NCBI GenBank assembly: GCA_039583875.1
Contig: CM077165.1
Coordinates: forward strand, 77,798,757 to 77,862,756
Source: Platanthera guangdongensis
Lineage: Eukaryota; Streptophyta; Magnoliopsida; Asparagales; Orchidaceae
Length of the DNA stretch: 64,000 bases
Direction: 5' to 3'
The notes under the pieces were generated by a model. It was not told the DNA's origin. It did not search any database and saw only the letters and a program-made list of their open reading frames with translations. Each line of letters opens with the position of its first letter. The first letter of the stretch is position 1. The position numbers and the translations under genes are program-made. This document shows positions 11,487 through 22,485 of the stretch, in pieces.

Positions 11487-11815
11487 TCAGAATCGGCGAA
11501 AATGAATCGGTGAGAATCGGCGACAATCGGCGAGAATCACTGAGCAGGTTCGGTGAGAATCATTCAGCGAGTATCACATTGGATCGGCGAGAATCAGAGT
11601 ACAATACTCGACGATTCTCGCCGATCGTCGAGCCACGCTCGACGACACATAATGATACTCGACGATCGTCGAGCCGCGGTCGACGACAATTGTCAAGGTA
11701 GTCGATCGTCGAGAATCAACAATTGATTCTCGACGAATCTCGTCGATCGGCGAGAATCAGCAAGGTGATTCTCGTCGATCGGCGGGAATCAGAAGACCAT
11801 TCTCGACTAATGTCT
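11487..11815 (-). promoter_or_regulatory. U3 array of GATTCTCG/CGAGAATC motifs
   Basis: More than a dozen copies of an 8-11-bp word (GATTCTCG with CCGA or ACGA extension) in both orientations, many paired as inverted repeats such as GATTCTCGTCGATCGGCGAG. In minus-strand transcription the array sits 60-390 bp upstream of the TATA box, the position of enhancer repeats in plant LTRs. Matching arrays are at 18560-18885 and 58460-58755. Confidence 0.6.
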
Positions 11816-12053
11816 TTGACCCTCGGACGACGAACCTAACCAGCCCTTCAAGGCAACCTTTGCCCAACCCGATGATCCTATAAGGCAACACTTTGCCCAT
11901 AACCCTATTCAGGTCGGTGATTGGTAACCTTTACCAACACAGTTAGTCATCCAACTTCTCCACATCTCTTATGTGCGACCCTGCAGGCTCATATTGCGTT
12001 GGCAGTGAGATTAGATGTTTGACCACTTCCAGATCATCATGGTAACTCCAACA

Positions 12054-13025
12054 GACTCCCACTTGATCTCGAAAGTATCAAACCAAAAACCTCACAAACA
12101 ATGAGCGACATCTAGCAATGCATCATTGCTCCCCAAGCAATAAGAGTTAATAACTCATAAGCCTTTATGACCAATGTATCAGCGTTGTCTTTGTCCCTTT
12201 GTCCCTTACATCCGGAAAGAACTAGAGGCATGGACCGTGTCACCCTCGTAATAGCTCAATCCAAGTTTTCTTGATCCAGGACGGACTTCCAGAGAATGTT
12301 GAGTCCAATATCACATATTGACTCAACCAAGCATGGCCATGCATTTCTCAGTCCAGTTCCATCAAGGGGCCCATGGATGCAACTCCTGTCATACAGGAAG
12401 ACAAATCCCATATCTGCTCACACACAAACACCCAAATGATTCGTAACATGCCCAACGACCACCCTTATCATCAACCTTTCTCAAGGAAGACTTTAGATGG
12501 CATCAAAGCACGCTCTTCCTCACTTGATGAATGCTGTGACTTCAGGTCAAAGGACCACAACACCATTGTCAATTGAGACCTACTCGTGACACTATTGGAT
12601 GACAATCCACAGAGTAGTCTCAGGTTGGGTCTGTCCAGTATAACTTGTTCACTAACAAGTACCCACGTGATGACTTGATATCACAATATCATGACCTGTG
12701 AGAACCAGTCATCAGTCAACACACGTGCTAGCCTTCATGTATCATCATCACCCTTAGTTTCTATGATGATACTCGACCAGGGACCTTTAAGAATGAAGCT
12801 TCAAATAAATCATGGGCTCTCACATTCAAGTCACGTACTTGATGTCCCATGGAAGCAAACATTCTAAGGGTATCTATTATGTTAACATTTAACTATCATA
12901 TATATAGAAAAACTCATAATAAAAGAATTTGCCATTAATTATAAAAGAAAAACTAGGTACACAGTTCATCATATGAACAAACAGCCAACAAAATACAAGA
13001 TTACATGCAACCCACAAGATTCTCG
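12054..13025 (-). other. 3' untranslated region of copia copy 1
   Basis: Noncoding sequence between the gag-pol stop and the 3' LTR, ending in the purine-rich tract at 12054-12065 used to prime plus-strand DNA. It is closely matched by 59004-59972 in copy 2 of the family. No gene is seen. Confidence 0.8.
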
Positions 13026-16000
13026 CTAGAGTTGATCATTTAGGTATCGTATACCCATCGATCTAGTATGACCATCATGCTTTCTCTGCGCGAGAGGCTT
13101 TGTCAGCGGATCCGCAATATTTTCCTCAGTCGGCACTCTGCAAATGTTTACATCTCCTCGTTCGATAATCTCACGAATAAGATGAAACTGCCGGAGTATG
13201 TGCTTGGAGCGCTGATGAGATCTAGGTTCCTTAGATTGTGCAATTGCACCATTGTTATCACAGTAGAGAACTACGGGACCAACAATACTAGGAACTACAT
13301 CAAGCTCGCCGATGAATTTCCTAATCCATACAGCCTCCTTCGCCGCATTAGCTGCTGCGATATACTCGGCCTCTGTTGTAGAATCAGCAACTGTCTCTTG
13401 CTTGGAACTCTTCCAGCTTACAGCTCCTCCATTCAGGCAAAACACAAAACCTGACTGAGACTTGGAGTCGTCTCGATCAGTTTGGAAGCTAGCATCCGTG
13501 TAACCACTTACAACGAGCTCTTCCTCTCCACCATACACCAATAACACGTCCTTAGTCCTTCTCAAGTACTTCAGGATATTCTTGACTGCAATCCAGTGAC
13601 ACTCACCGGGGTCTGACTGATACCTGCTAGTCATGCTCAAAGCAAAGGAGACATCAGGTCGAGTACATAACATCGCGTACATGATCGATCCAATTGCCGA
13701 AGCATATGGAATCAACTTCATGCGGTCCTTGTCTTCACAAGACTTTGGACATTGGTCCTTAGAGAGATTCACACCATGAGACATGGGCAAAAATCCTTTC
13801 TTGGACTCAAGCATGTTGAACCGCTTCAACACCTTTTCGATGAATGTACTCTGGGTCAAACCCATCAACTTCTTCGATCTATCTCTATAGATCTTAATAC
13901 CAAGTATATAAGTCGCTTCACCCAAATCCTTCATTGAAAAGCAGTTCCCTAGGTTGTTCTTAACAACTTTCAGGGTAGGAATGTCATTCCCGATCAACAG
14001 TATGTCATCTACATACAATATCAAGAAGACAACAATGCTCCCACTGATTCGCTTGTAAACACAAGGCTCATCTTCATTCTTGATGAAACCAAACTCTTTG
14101 ATTTTCTCATCAAAACGAAGATTCCAACTTCGAGAGGCCTGTTTCAGTCCATAAATGGACTTATTCAGCTTGCATATTTTAGTGGCTTCATCTGGGGATA
14201 CAAAACCCTCGGGTTGTGTCATATACACTTCCTCAAGGAGGTTTCCATTAAGGAAAGCCGTTTTGACATCCATCTGCCAGATCTCGTAGTCATAATACGC
14301 AGCAATAGCAAGCAATATCCTAATGGACTTTACCATGGCAACAGGGGAAAAAGTTTCATCATAGTCAATACCATGAATTTGCTTGAAACCTTTAGCCACC
14401 AGTCGCCCTTTGAATGTCTGTACATTCCCATCCATGTCGGTCTTCTTCTTGAAGACCCACTTGCACCCTATGGGTCGTACCCCTTCAGGTGGTTCCACCA
14501 AGTTCCAAACTTGGTTTGCATACATGGAGTCCATTTCGGATTTCATAGCCTCAAGCCATTTGTCGGAGTCCGGTCCATTCATAGCCTCTTGGTAGGTTGC
14601 TGGCTCATCATCATGATCCATAAGCAACACATTACCTATTTGAGACACGAGAAATCCATATCTCTCAGGCTCAAACCTCGGTCTACCAGATCTACGTAGG
14701 ACTTGTGTTCCCTGAGCAGGTTCTCCAGCTACAACATCTTGTAGTCCTGTCTCAAAATCCAATTCTGGTTCGTTCACTACATGTGGCTCTTGAACTTCTT
14801 CAAGCTCTACCTTTTCAGTCTTTCTTGATAAGAACTCTTTCTCCAAGAAGACACCGGTCCTTGCGACAAACACTTTGCCCTCGGATGGTAGGTAAAAGTA
14901 ATACCCTTTCGTTTCCTTAGGATATCCCACCAGATAACATTTATCTGATTTGGGTTCCAGCTTGTCAGGCATTTGACGTCTCACGTATGCCTCACAGCCC
15001 CAAATTTTAATGAACGACATACTAGGACGCTTCCCAGTCCATATCTCATATGGTGTCTTCAGAACCGTTTTCGTTGGAGCGCGATTCAATGTCATTGCAG
15101 CAGTCTCTAAAGCAAAACCCCAAAAGGAAACAGGCAAGTCTGCATGACTCATCATCGAACGTACCATGTCTAACAGAGTACAATTTCTCCTCTCAGACAC
15201 ACCATTATGTTGTGGCGTTCTAGGTGGAGTGAGCTGTGATACAATACCACACTCTTTCAGATGATCACGGAACTCAAGACTCAGGTATTTGCCACCTTGA
15301 TCAGATCGGAGTGCTTTAACCCTTTTACCCAACTGGTTTTCTACTTCATTTTTGAACTCTTTGAACTTTTCAAAGGTCTCGGATTTGCACTTCATAAGAT
15401 ACACATATCCGTATCTACTGAAATCATCAGTAAATGTAACAAAGTAGAAATACCCTCCTCTAGCCATGGAACTCATGGGTCCGCATACATCACTATGTAC
15501 AACACCCAAGAGATCCTCAGCCCTCTCAGTATAACCAGTGAAAGGAGCTTTAGTCATCTTGCCTAACAAACAAGATTCGCATCGCTCAAATGATTCATAA
15601 TCAAATGAGTCCAAAAGTCCATCTCTATGGAGTTTGGATATGCGCTTCTCGTTGATATGGCCCAAACGACAATGCCAGAGAAACGTAGGGTTCGAGTCAT
15701 TTGTTCTTAGTCTTTTATTGTTTTCTACATTACAGATCAGATGGTCCAAGTTCAAAACGTAAAGACCATTAAACAATTGGGCTACAGCATAACAAACATC
15801 ATTCTTAAATATAGAACAACAATTGTTCTTAATTATAAAAGAAAATCCAATCATGTCCAAACATGAAATAGATATAATGTTTCTAGTTATCGCCGGAACA
15901 AAATAACAGTTATCTAGTTCTATTACAAGCCCACTGGGTAAAGAAAGACGGTAAACTCCTACGGCTACAGCAGCAACTCTTGCTCCATTGCCGACGCGGA

Positions 16001-16985
16001 GGTCCACCTCCCCTTTACTCAGCAATCTTCTCCTTCCCAGTTCCTGCACATTTGTACAAATGTGAGAACCACATCCGGTATCCAATACCCAAGATGAAGG
16101 AGCAGAAAGGTTTATCTCTATAACGTAAACATTAGAAGCGGAAGTCATACCTCCCTTCAATTTCTGCAGACCCTCAATATACGAAGGACAGTTCCTCCGC
16201 CAATGACCAGCCTTGCCACAGTGGTGGCATTTCCCTTCCTTCACCGTGCTCCTTTTCTTGATCAGTGCTGAAGACTTGAGCTCAAGATATGACTTAGGTC
16301 CTACCTTCGTCTTCTTAGAGCCCTTGGCTTTGCCCTTGCCCTTATGCACCATCAGTATGGGGCTGGCAGGCTTGGCCTTCTTCATGTTGATCTCGGCAGT
16401 TCTTAACATGCCTAGGAGTTCGGGCAGTGTCTTGTCTATCTCATTCATGTTGTAGTTCAAGACGAACTGCTCATAACTGTCCGGAAACGATTGCAGGATC
16501 AGATCCGTGGCCAACTCTTGACCAAGAGGAAAACCCAGCCTTTCAAGGTTCTCGATATACCCAATCATCTTGAGTACGTGAGTCCCTACTGAGTCTCGAA
16601 CTCCCATCTTGCACTGAAATAACGCTTTCGTGATGTCGAACCTCTCTTGACGAGCCTGCCCTTGAAACATTTTCTTGAGATGCTCGTCAATCTCCTTGCA
16701 CCCCATGTTCTCATGTTGCTTCTGAAGCTCAGAGTTCATGGTGGCAAGCATAAGGCACTCGACATCCAAAGCATCATCAGTATACTTCTTGTAAGTATCC
16801 TTCTCAGCACGGGAAGAGTTCCCGGTCGGCACCTCGGGGGCTTCTTCTTCCAAGACATAGAGCTTTCGCTCTTACCTAAGAACAATTCTCAGGTTCCTAT
16901 ACCAGTCCATATAGTTTGTCCCGCTAAGCTTATCCTTCTCAAGGATGGCTCTCAGAGACAGCGTGGAGTGTGAAACGCTTGCCAT
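13026..16985 (-). CDS. gag-pol: Copia gag-pol polyprotein (one nonsense codon)
   Basis: One long reading frame, 1275 codons open from 16853 down to 13026. The family start is an ATG at 16983-16985 in the same frame, followed by a TAA at 16872-16874 (codon 38), so the N terminus is cut by one stop. Domains numbered from the 16853 codon: gag; CCHC knuckle CHHCGKAGHWRRNC at about 209-222; protease VLDTGCGSH near 255; integrase zinc region HCRLGH...CESC near 390-430 and a catalytic core; RT with LYVDDILLIG near 920; RNase H with YTDASF and the STTEAEYIA stretch near the C terminus. PR-INT-RT-RH order is diagnostic of Ty1/copia. Everything after codon 38 is uninterrupted, so the stop may be recent, suppressed or complemented in trans. 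Confidence 0.95.
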
Positions 16986-17966
16986 GAAATTCTACAAGAA
17001 TTTATGCAGAATAAAATCAGTACCTAAATTTCAATTACAATTTATTCTAATTAGGACTTCAATTAAAATACTCCCACTATTTTATTCGAAATGATAGCCC
17101 TCACTAACAATTCGGAGAGTTCATGCGAGCTACTCTCTTAGTGGACAAGATCCGTATTTCACCAACACAATGAGTCCGCTTTGGCGTTCCTCTCACGATG
17201 TGGTTATTTAGGTAGGCAACGCTTGCCAATTGCATCCTCATGCAATTCTTGTATGGTTGGTGAATAACTCCTTATTCGCATCCATCATATGGTGCATGCC
17301 AACCCTATGCCTCTAGGCACTCAACCTTTGAGGTCACCTAGTTAAGCTGGACCCGATGTCAACAGTGGGATATCACAATTATCCGCTCGCACCCTTACCA
17401 AGATAGATTAATGCACCTTGCTTTGGCAAGCCCACATTTCATCGATCGAGGCAGGAAGAGTGTCATCCATCGGAAGGCATCCGAACACTTAATATTAAAA
17501 GAAGGGATTTCAATTTTAGGTTAACAATTAACCATGATCAACATTTGATCAATGTGCACATCCAAAGAAAAACAATTCTTCTAAAACCACATGCATCCCT
17601 TATGTACACATCCTGACACCATCAACATTTGATAGAAGGAAGGGCTAAATCTGAGCATCCGGAAATTTCCAAATCCTCAGATTTACATGCATTGGACAAA
17701 GGCAAAGACAGCTCAACTTAAGCAGTAGACAAGCTCATCTCTCTATGTTGGATTCAAAATCCAAAACATACTCGAGGGATGGTTACTGCTAAGGAGACAA
17801 CGATTTCTAACACTTAGAAATTCCACCGGAATTCCAATCGTTCTTGGCGAAGTGCCAAGACTAAATCTAGACATTTAGAACACTTCTAAATCTCTAGGTT
17901 TACACGCATTGGAATAAGACAACTTCCAAAACAACAGTCATGGCCGAAACCTGGCTCTGATACCAC
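16986..17966 (-). other. 5' leader of copia copy 1, with primer site
   Basis: Untranslated leader between the 5' LTR and gag. The primer site TGGTATCAGAGCCAGG (minus strand, 17950-17965) matches the 3' end of initiator Met tRNA and starts one base from the LTR end. The rest shows no gene. Confidence 0.85.
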
Positions 17967-19126
17967 TGTTGGGTTTCTCTATGGGGTTGGCACAACACTT
18001 GTGCACGCAGCGGAAAAGTAAAACATCAAGAAAAACCCAAAGAGATGTGGATCGGGCCATGAACAGTTGAATCAAGAAGTTAGCAAAACTAGGTAAAAAT
18101 TACCTCGGCGGCGTTGAGTCACAACTCAACGGAGAAGCTCCAAACTTTGTCTGCTTGCCAGTGGCGAGTTCTACGTGGAATAGTATCCACGTTTCTGCAG
18201 AAGTCCACACGAGTGGGAGAACGCCGAACTTTCCGTCGCACGGGAGATCGGGAAGGAGAAGACCGCACCTCGGCTATTCCACGGACTGCTAGGTCCGTGC
18301 CAGGAAGAGCAGCACCAGCGACAGTCGCCGGAGGAGAGGTGGCAGCGGAGCGAACGCGGCGGCGGAACAGTTTCCGGCGGCGGGATCGGGATCGGGATCG
18401 GGATCGGCGAAGCGAAATGCGGAACTCCTTCCGTCGGGTTCGATTCGCGTAGAAGAGACAGATCGCATATCTTCCCGAAACCCTAAGTGTTATATTTATA
18501 CTTAAAGTATAAAATAAACTCAGGAAAATCGCTATCCGCAGACCACCCAGAACTAGGGTTCAGAATCGGCGAGAATGAATCGGTGAGAATCGGCGACAAT
18601 CGGCGAGAATCACTGAGCAGGTTCGGTGAGAATCATTCGGCGAGTATCACATTGGATCGGCGAGAATCAGAGTACAATACTCGACGATTCTCGCCGATCG
18701 TCGAGCCACGCTCGACGACACATAATGATACTCGACGATCGTCGAGCCGCGGTCGACGACAATTGTCAAGGTAGTCGATCGTCGAGAATCAACAATTGAT
18801 TCTCGACGATTCTCGTCGATCGGCGAGAATCAGCAAGGTGATTCTCGTCGATCGGCGGGAATCAGAAGACCATTCTCGACTAATGTCTTTGACCCTCGGA
18901 CGACGAACCTAACCAGCCCTTCAAGGCAACCTTTGCCCAACCCGATGATCCTATAAGGCAACACTTTGCCCATAACCCTATTCAGGTCGGTGATTGGTAA
19001 CCTTTACCAACACAGTCAGTCATCCAACTTCTCCACATCTCTTATGTGCGACCCTGCAGGCTCATATTGCATTGGCAGTGAGATTAGATGTTTGACCACT
19101 TCCAGATCATCATGGTAACTCCAACA
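17967..19126 (-). repeat. 5' LTR of copia copy 1
   Basis: Same length and ends as the LTR at 10894. It drives transcription leftward, with a TATA box TATAAATATA at 18491-18500 (minus strand) and an upstream motif array at 18560-18885. Only a handful of substitutions separate it from its partner. Confidence 0.95.
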
Positions 19127-19173
19127 TAAGACCCGGAAGCCCTCCTTGGTAAGGGGGAGGGAGGGGTCTTACA
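19127..19173 (+). repeat. End of the chromovirus 3' LTR after the copia insertion
   Basis: TAAGA (TSD copy, 19127-19131), then the final 42 bases of the LTR ending GGGGTCTTACA. They match 1300-1341 except for one base. Confidence 0.92.
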
Positions 19174-19527
19174 CCCCCGCTGAGCTTGGTGAGCATAGGA
19201 GTCCTAGGAAGGAGGGGAGGACAACAGAGGATGCTGGAGCAGCGAAGTGACAGCGGCAATGCGTGCCGCGGTGGCATCCAAAGTGGGAGACTCCGCCTCA
19301 CCCAAGATCTGCTAGCGGATCATATCAAAGGATTCGGGAAGGTAGAGAAGATAACAAACAACCAGGAGTTCCTGGAAGTGTTTGTGCTGTTCGGCCAAGT
19401 CCGCGGAGAAGGAGCGATTCTGGAGGATCTCTGCGCGAAGAGCCTGAACCTGCTGATAAGCCGCAACAGGAGACATGGAAGGGCGGGCGAAGAGGTCTGC
19501 ATAGAGACTATAAATGCGGGACGTCTG
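19174..19527 (-). pseudogene. gag: Older copia element: 3' part of gag
   Basis: Minus-strand gag of a second, older copia element, cut off at 19173 by the chromovirus insertion. It continues the frame that starts at 27701: across the Tat-like insertion, with one TSD copy removed, the frame joins exactly (…SKGGQT then SRIYSLYADLF…). The part seen has the helical gag pattern (LRAEILQNRSF, LAEQHKHFQELL). Two in-frame TAG codons occur at 19312-19314 and 19204-19206. The pol and 3' LTR of this element should lie left of the window, beyond the chromovirus. Confidence 0.8.
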
Positions 19528-19849
19528 TGTTGATGCGCGGAAACGACACCAGGGGCACAACTAATACGGAGGGGATGTTTGGTCTCACAGGCTAGGTGAG
19601 GAGGAAGGAGAAGGTTGCAGGGGTAGAGGAGAAGGAAGTTTCTGAGTGCTCGAGAGTGGAGCAAACAGCTTGTTCAAGGAGGGTTGCAGGGGTAGAGGAG
19701 AGGCTGCTGAGAGCAGAGGAGAGGCTTGATCAATAGAGAGGGTTGATCAAGAGAGGAAGAGGAGGTTGATCAGGAGCTGTCGATCAGACAGTTAATACGA
19801 CGGTTGTGCTTGCAGGTTGGTTGCCGAGAAGAGCTGAGATGAGCTGAGG

Positions 19850-20170
19850 GCAAGGCTTTCTGAGCAGAGGATCAAGGCTTGTTGAGCAGAGAGCAAGGCT
19901 TGCTGAGCAGAGGAGCAAGAGTTGCTGAACAGAGGAGCAAGTCTTGCTGAGCAGAGAGCAAGACTTGCTGAGCAGAGAGAAAGGCTTGCTGAGCAGAGGA
20001 GCAAGGATTGCTGCGCAGAGAAGCAAGGCTTGCTGAGCAGAGAGCAAGACTTGCTGAGCAGAGAGCAAGGCTTGCTGAGCAGAGAAGCAAGGCTTGCTAA
20101 GGAGAGAGCAAGGCTTGCTGAGCAGAGAGCAAGGCTTGCTGAGCAGAGGAGCAAGGCTTGCTGAGTAGAG
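19850..20170 (-). repeat. 21-23-bp tandem array in the LTR
   Basis: About fourteen units of GAGCAAGGCTTGCTGAGCAG with one- or two-base length steps. AAGGCTTGCTGAGCAGAG also shows internal symmetry (AGCAAG/CTTGCT), so each unit can fold back. It lies downstream of the TATA box in the transcribed part of the LTR. It has a counterpart at 25606-25955. Confidence 0.9.
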
Positions 20171-20825
20171 AGGAGAAGAGGGGGGCCGCTAGCAGCGGCA
20201 ACATCATACTTCGCCCGTTGCGGCCTAAATGCCACTCTTGCGACGGGCTTTCCTTTGATTAATAGCGAGAGGTTACAAACTTACTAGTACACCTTCACAA
20301 CAAAGCACTAAAGGGGTACAAAGGGAAGTTGACGGCTAAGGGAGGAGAAGTTGCCAGAGACTAAAGAAAAGAAGCTGCCAGAGAGTAAGTAAGAGAGGCT
20401 GCTAGCTGCTGGAGGACTGGGAAACTGAGTCTGCAGAGCTTGTTGGCAAGATACAGAAAGCTGTGGAGGACTGCGCGGACAGGAAAACTGAGTCCGTAGG
20501 GTCTGCTGGCAGGTTGTTGGAGGACAGCGCGGACAGGAAAATGGAGTCCGCAGAGCTTGCTTGAAGGCTGATGGAGGACTGCGTGGACAGGAAAACTGAG
20601 TCCGCAGGGTCTGCTGGCAAAACTTGTCTCCACCTCTGGAACTCTGGATCCCCCCCCCCAAATGAGAGGTAACAGGGGATATTTATAGGCCCTGGGAAGA
20701 TCTTCAAGAAGCGGGGCCCAGTGATGTCAGCATGACGACCTGCGCGGACTCCGCGGAGTGGAAATTGGAGTCCGCCAGGTTGGCGAAGCAAGCTGCAGGA
20801 AGTCGGAAGAGAACGGAGGCCGCCC

Positions 20826-21290
20826 CTGAGCGGGCAGCCTGGGCAGACTCCGGGTGGAGTCCGCCCGGCAGGCCGGGCCGCCCCGCGTGGGCGGCCTGGG
20901 CGAACTCCGGGTGGAGTCCGCTCGGCAGGCCGGGCCGCCCCCGAACGGGCGGCCTGGGCGGACTCCGGGTGGAGTCCGCCCGGCAGGCCGGGCTGCCACC
21001 GAGCGGGCGGCCTGGGCGGACTCCGGGTGGAGTTCGCCCAGCTGGTCGGGCCGCCCCCGAGCGGGCGGCCTGGGCGGACTCCGGGTGGAGTCCGCCCGGC
21101 AGGCTGGGCCGTCCCCGAGCGGGCGGCCTGGGCGGACTCCGGGTGGAGTCCGCCCGGCTAGCCGGGCCGCCCCCGAGCGGGCGGCCTGGGCGGACTCCGG
21201 GTGGAGTCCGCCCGGCAGGCTGGGCCGCCCCTGAGCGGGTGGCCTGGGCGGACTCCGGGTGTAGTCCGCCCGGCTGGCGGGCAGAGGCCG
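20826..21290 (-). repeat. About 60-bp GC-rich hairpin array in the LTR
   Basis: About eight units of 59-60 bp. Each carries the inverted repeat CGGACTCC-GGG-TGGAGTCCG and a GGCCGCCC/GGGCGGCC pair. It lies just upstream of the LTR TATA box on the minus strand. The other LTR has about six units (26606-26960). Confidence 0.9.
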
Positions 21291-21670
21291 CCTCGGGTGG
21301 GCGGCCTGGCAGGCGGAGGCCGCCCCTAGTGGGCGGCCTCGGCGGACGGCGGCAGGAGGCCACCGCCCCCTCGAGCGGCAGAGAGGCCGGAGCCCCTTGG
21401 GCGGACTGGGAGGCCGCCCCTTGTGGTGCTGTTGGCGGACTTCTGCAAGGAAAAGCATCACATGGTTAGCGGGCCTAACCACATGGCCTGCGAGGGTGGG
21501 CTATGGGAACAGCCCGCCGTCCCGCAGGGCACGCAGTTGCAAGGGGACCTAGACGGACAGGGAAAACGGTCTGCCTACGCTGGGGCTTGTCACGATCAAA
21601 AGGGAGAATCTAAGGAGCGTGACTAGCCAGCTGGCTACCTTGAGAATGATCGCCGATTTCTGTGTTAACA

Positions 21671-21962
21671 TAATCCCCGCACTTTTTTAAGTTCTTTCGG
21701 AACTTCGAAAAAGTTGGAGACCCACGAAAATCGTGATCCACCCCAAAGGAAAGAGAAGGGGAGGCAAGGAGAGATAGAACCAGAAGACTCTCCTTACAAG
21801 CTTGGTGCTTCCTGTCTATTTTCCTGCAAGAGGAAAGTTAGGGTAAGCATGTATGGATGGTACATCGAGTGTGTACCTGAGTTTTCTTTTGCAAAACAAA
21901 GAAGGTGTGTCTTCCGTTAAGTTCTGCAAAACAAAAGTGAGGAAAACAAAAGGCATAATATC
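21671..21962 (-). other. 3' end of the Tat-like interior
   Basis: Adjoins the 3' LTR. Read on the minus strand it ends in AAAAAAGTGCGGGGATTA, a purine-rich stretch fitting a polypurine tract. A degenerate unit of the following repeat may be present near 21800-21845. No gene is seen. Confidence 0.5.
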
Positions 21963-22485
21963 TTGCAAGTACCTGATAGAGCCTTGCAAGCGCCTGTTAT
22001 CCTCTGCAAAAAAGGGAAAGGGGAAGAATATACAAGGAAGAAAGAAAAAATGAGTTGCAAGTATCTGGAAGGAACTTGCAAATCTTTGATGGTTTCTGCA
22101 AAAGAGGAGTTAAAAAGTACGCACAGTGCATGAAAGTAACTTGCAAGTACCTGAATGGAGCTTGCAAGTGTCGGCGATCTCTGCAAGAAGAGATTTAGAG
22201 GCAGGTATTGTATACAAAGCTAAGATGCAAGTACCTGAATATGACTTGCAGACGTCTGCTAATCACTGCAAAGTGAAGAGTGAGCAACACATATAAAATA
22301 ATAATTTAAACTACAAGTACCTGGATGAGGCTTGCAGGTGTCTGTTGTTTTCTACAAAGAGGAAAGTTAGAAGCAGACAATATGCATATGAAAAGAGCTT
22401 GCAAGTACCTATGGAGAAGGCTTGCAAGAGTTTGCTAACCTCTGCGAGGAAAGAAATTAGAAGCAAACAAGACATGAAGATAACC
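21963..22485 (-). repeat. About 87-bp tandem repeats in the 3' UTR
   Basis: Six imperfect units starting near 21963, 22055, 22141, 22225, 22312 and 22399 (steps 92, 86, 84, 87, 87). Each has TTGCAAGTACCTG, then a second GCTTGCAAG-TGTCTG and a TCTGCAAA core. They lie between gag and the 3' LTR. Variable tandem repeats at this place are known from Tat-lineage elements, where they have seeded satellites. Confidence 0.85.

Larger units (their letters stand above)
10894..12053 (-). repeat. 3' LTR of copia copy 1
   Basis: 1160 bp, TGTTGG...CCAACA on either strand. In transcription order (right to left) it has an array of GATTCTCG/CGAGAATC words (about 11820-11490), then a TATA box at 11418-11427 and the downstream R-U5 part. 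The internal purine tract follows at 12054-12065. Confidence 0.95.
10894..19126 (-). mobile_element. Young Ty1/copia element (copy 1)
   Basis: A complete LTR retrotransposon on the minus strand, 8,233 bp, with LTRs 10894-12053 and 17967-19126 (1160 bp each, TGTTGG...CCAACA). The two LTRs show about seven differences by eye (about 99.4% identity). The 5-bp TSD is TAAGA. The primer site is next to the right LTR and a purine-rich tract (AAGTGGGAGTC read on the minus strand) is next to the left LTR. One gag-pol reading frame has the copia order PR-INT-RT-RH. It inserted into the chromovirus 3' LTR recently and is intact in structure except for one stop codon in gag. Confidence 0.97.
1..19173 (+). 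mobile_element. Tekay/Del-like chromovirus (Ty3/gypsy), nested
   Basis: A Ty3/gypsy LTR retrotransposon on the plus strand, truncated at its left end by the window edge. Order seen: partial 5' LTR (1-1341), Met-tRNA primer site, gag, protease, reverse transcriptase, RNase H, integrase, a chromodomain-like C terminus, then a long 3' LTR from 6254. A copia element at 10894-19126 interrupts the 3' LTR, whose last bases (19127-19173, with the TSD copy) resume afterwards. Positions 1-1299 align without net indel to 9595-10893. PR-RT-RH-INT order plus the chromodomain places it among chromoviruses; Tekay/Del is inferred from the long LTR and the RG-rich gag tail. Coding regions are broken, so it is not autonomous. 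Its own TSD cannot be checked because the left end is missing. Confidence 0.9.
19528..21670 (-). repeat. 3' LTR of the Tat-like element
   Basis: 2143 bp. In minus-strand order it has a GC-rich hairpin array (21290-20826), then a TATA box (TATAAATAT, 20679-20687), then a transcribed array of GAGCAAGGCTTGCTGAGCA units (20170-19850). The partner LTR is about 94 bp shorter, mostly from fewer GC-rich units. Long open frames across the arrays are artefacts of periodic sequence. Confidence 0.88.

Noticed and set aside
13068..15566. Plus-strand open frames across the copia polyprotein
   Set aside because: Shadows of the minus-strand gag-pol frame; repeated identically in copy 2 because the coding strand is conserved.
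20704..21482. Long open frames (219-251 codons) on both strands in GC-rich DNA
   Set aside because: They track the 60-bp tandem array, appear in several frames on both strands and read as Arg/Pro/Gly repeats; periodic DNA without stops, not a gene.
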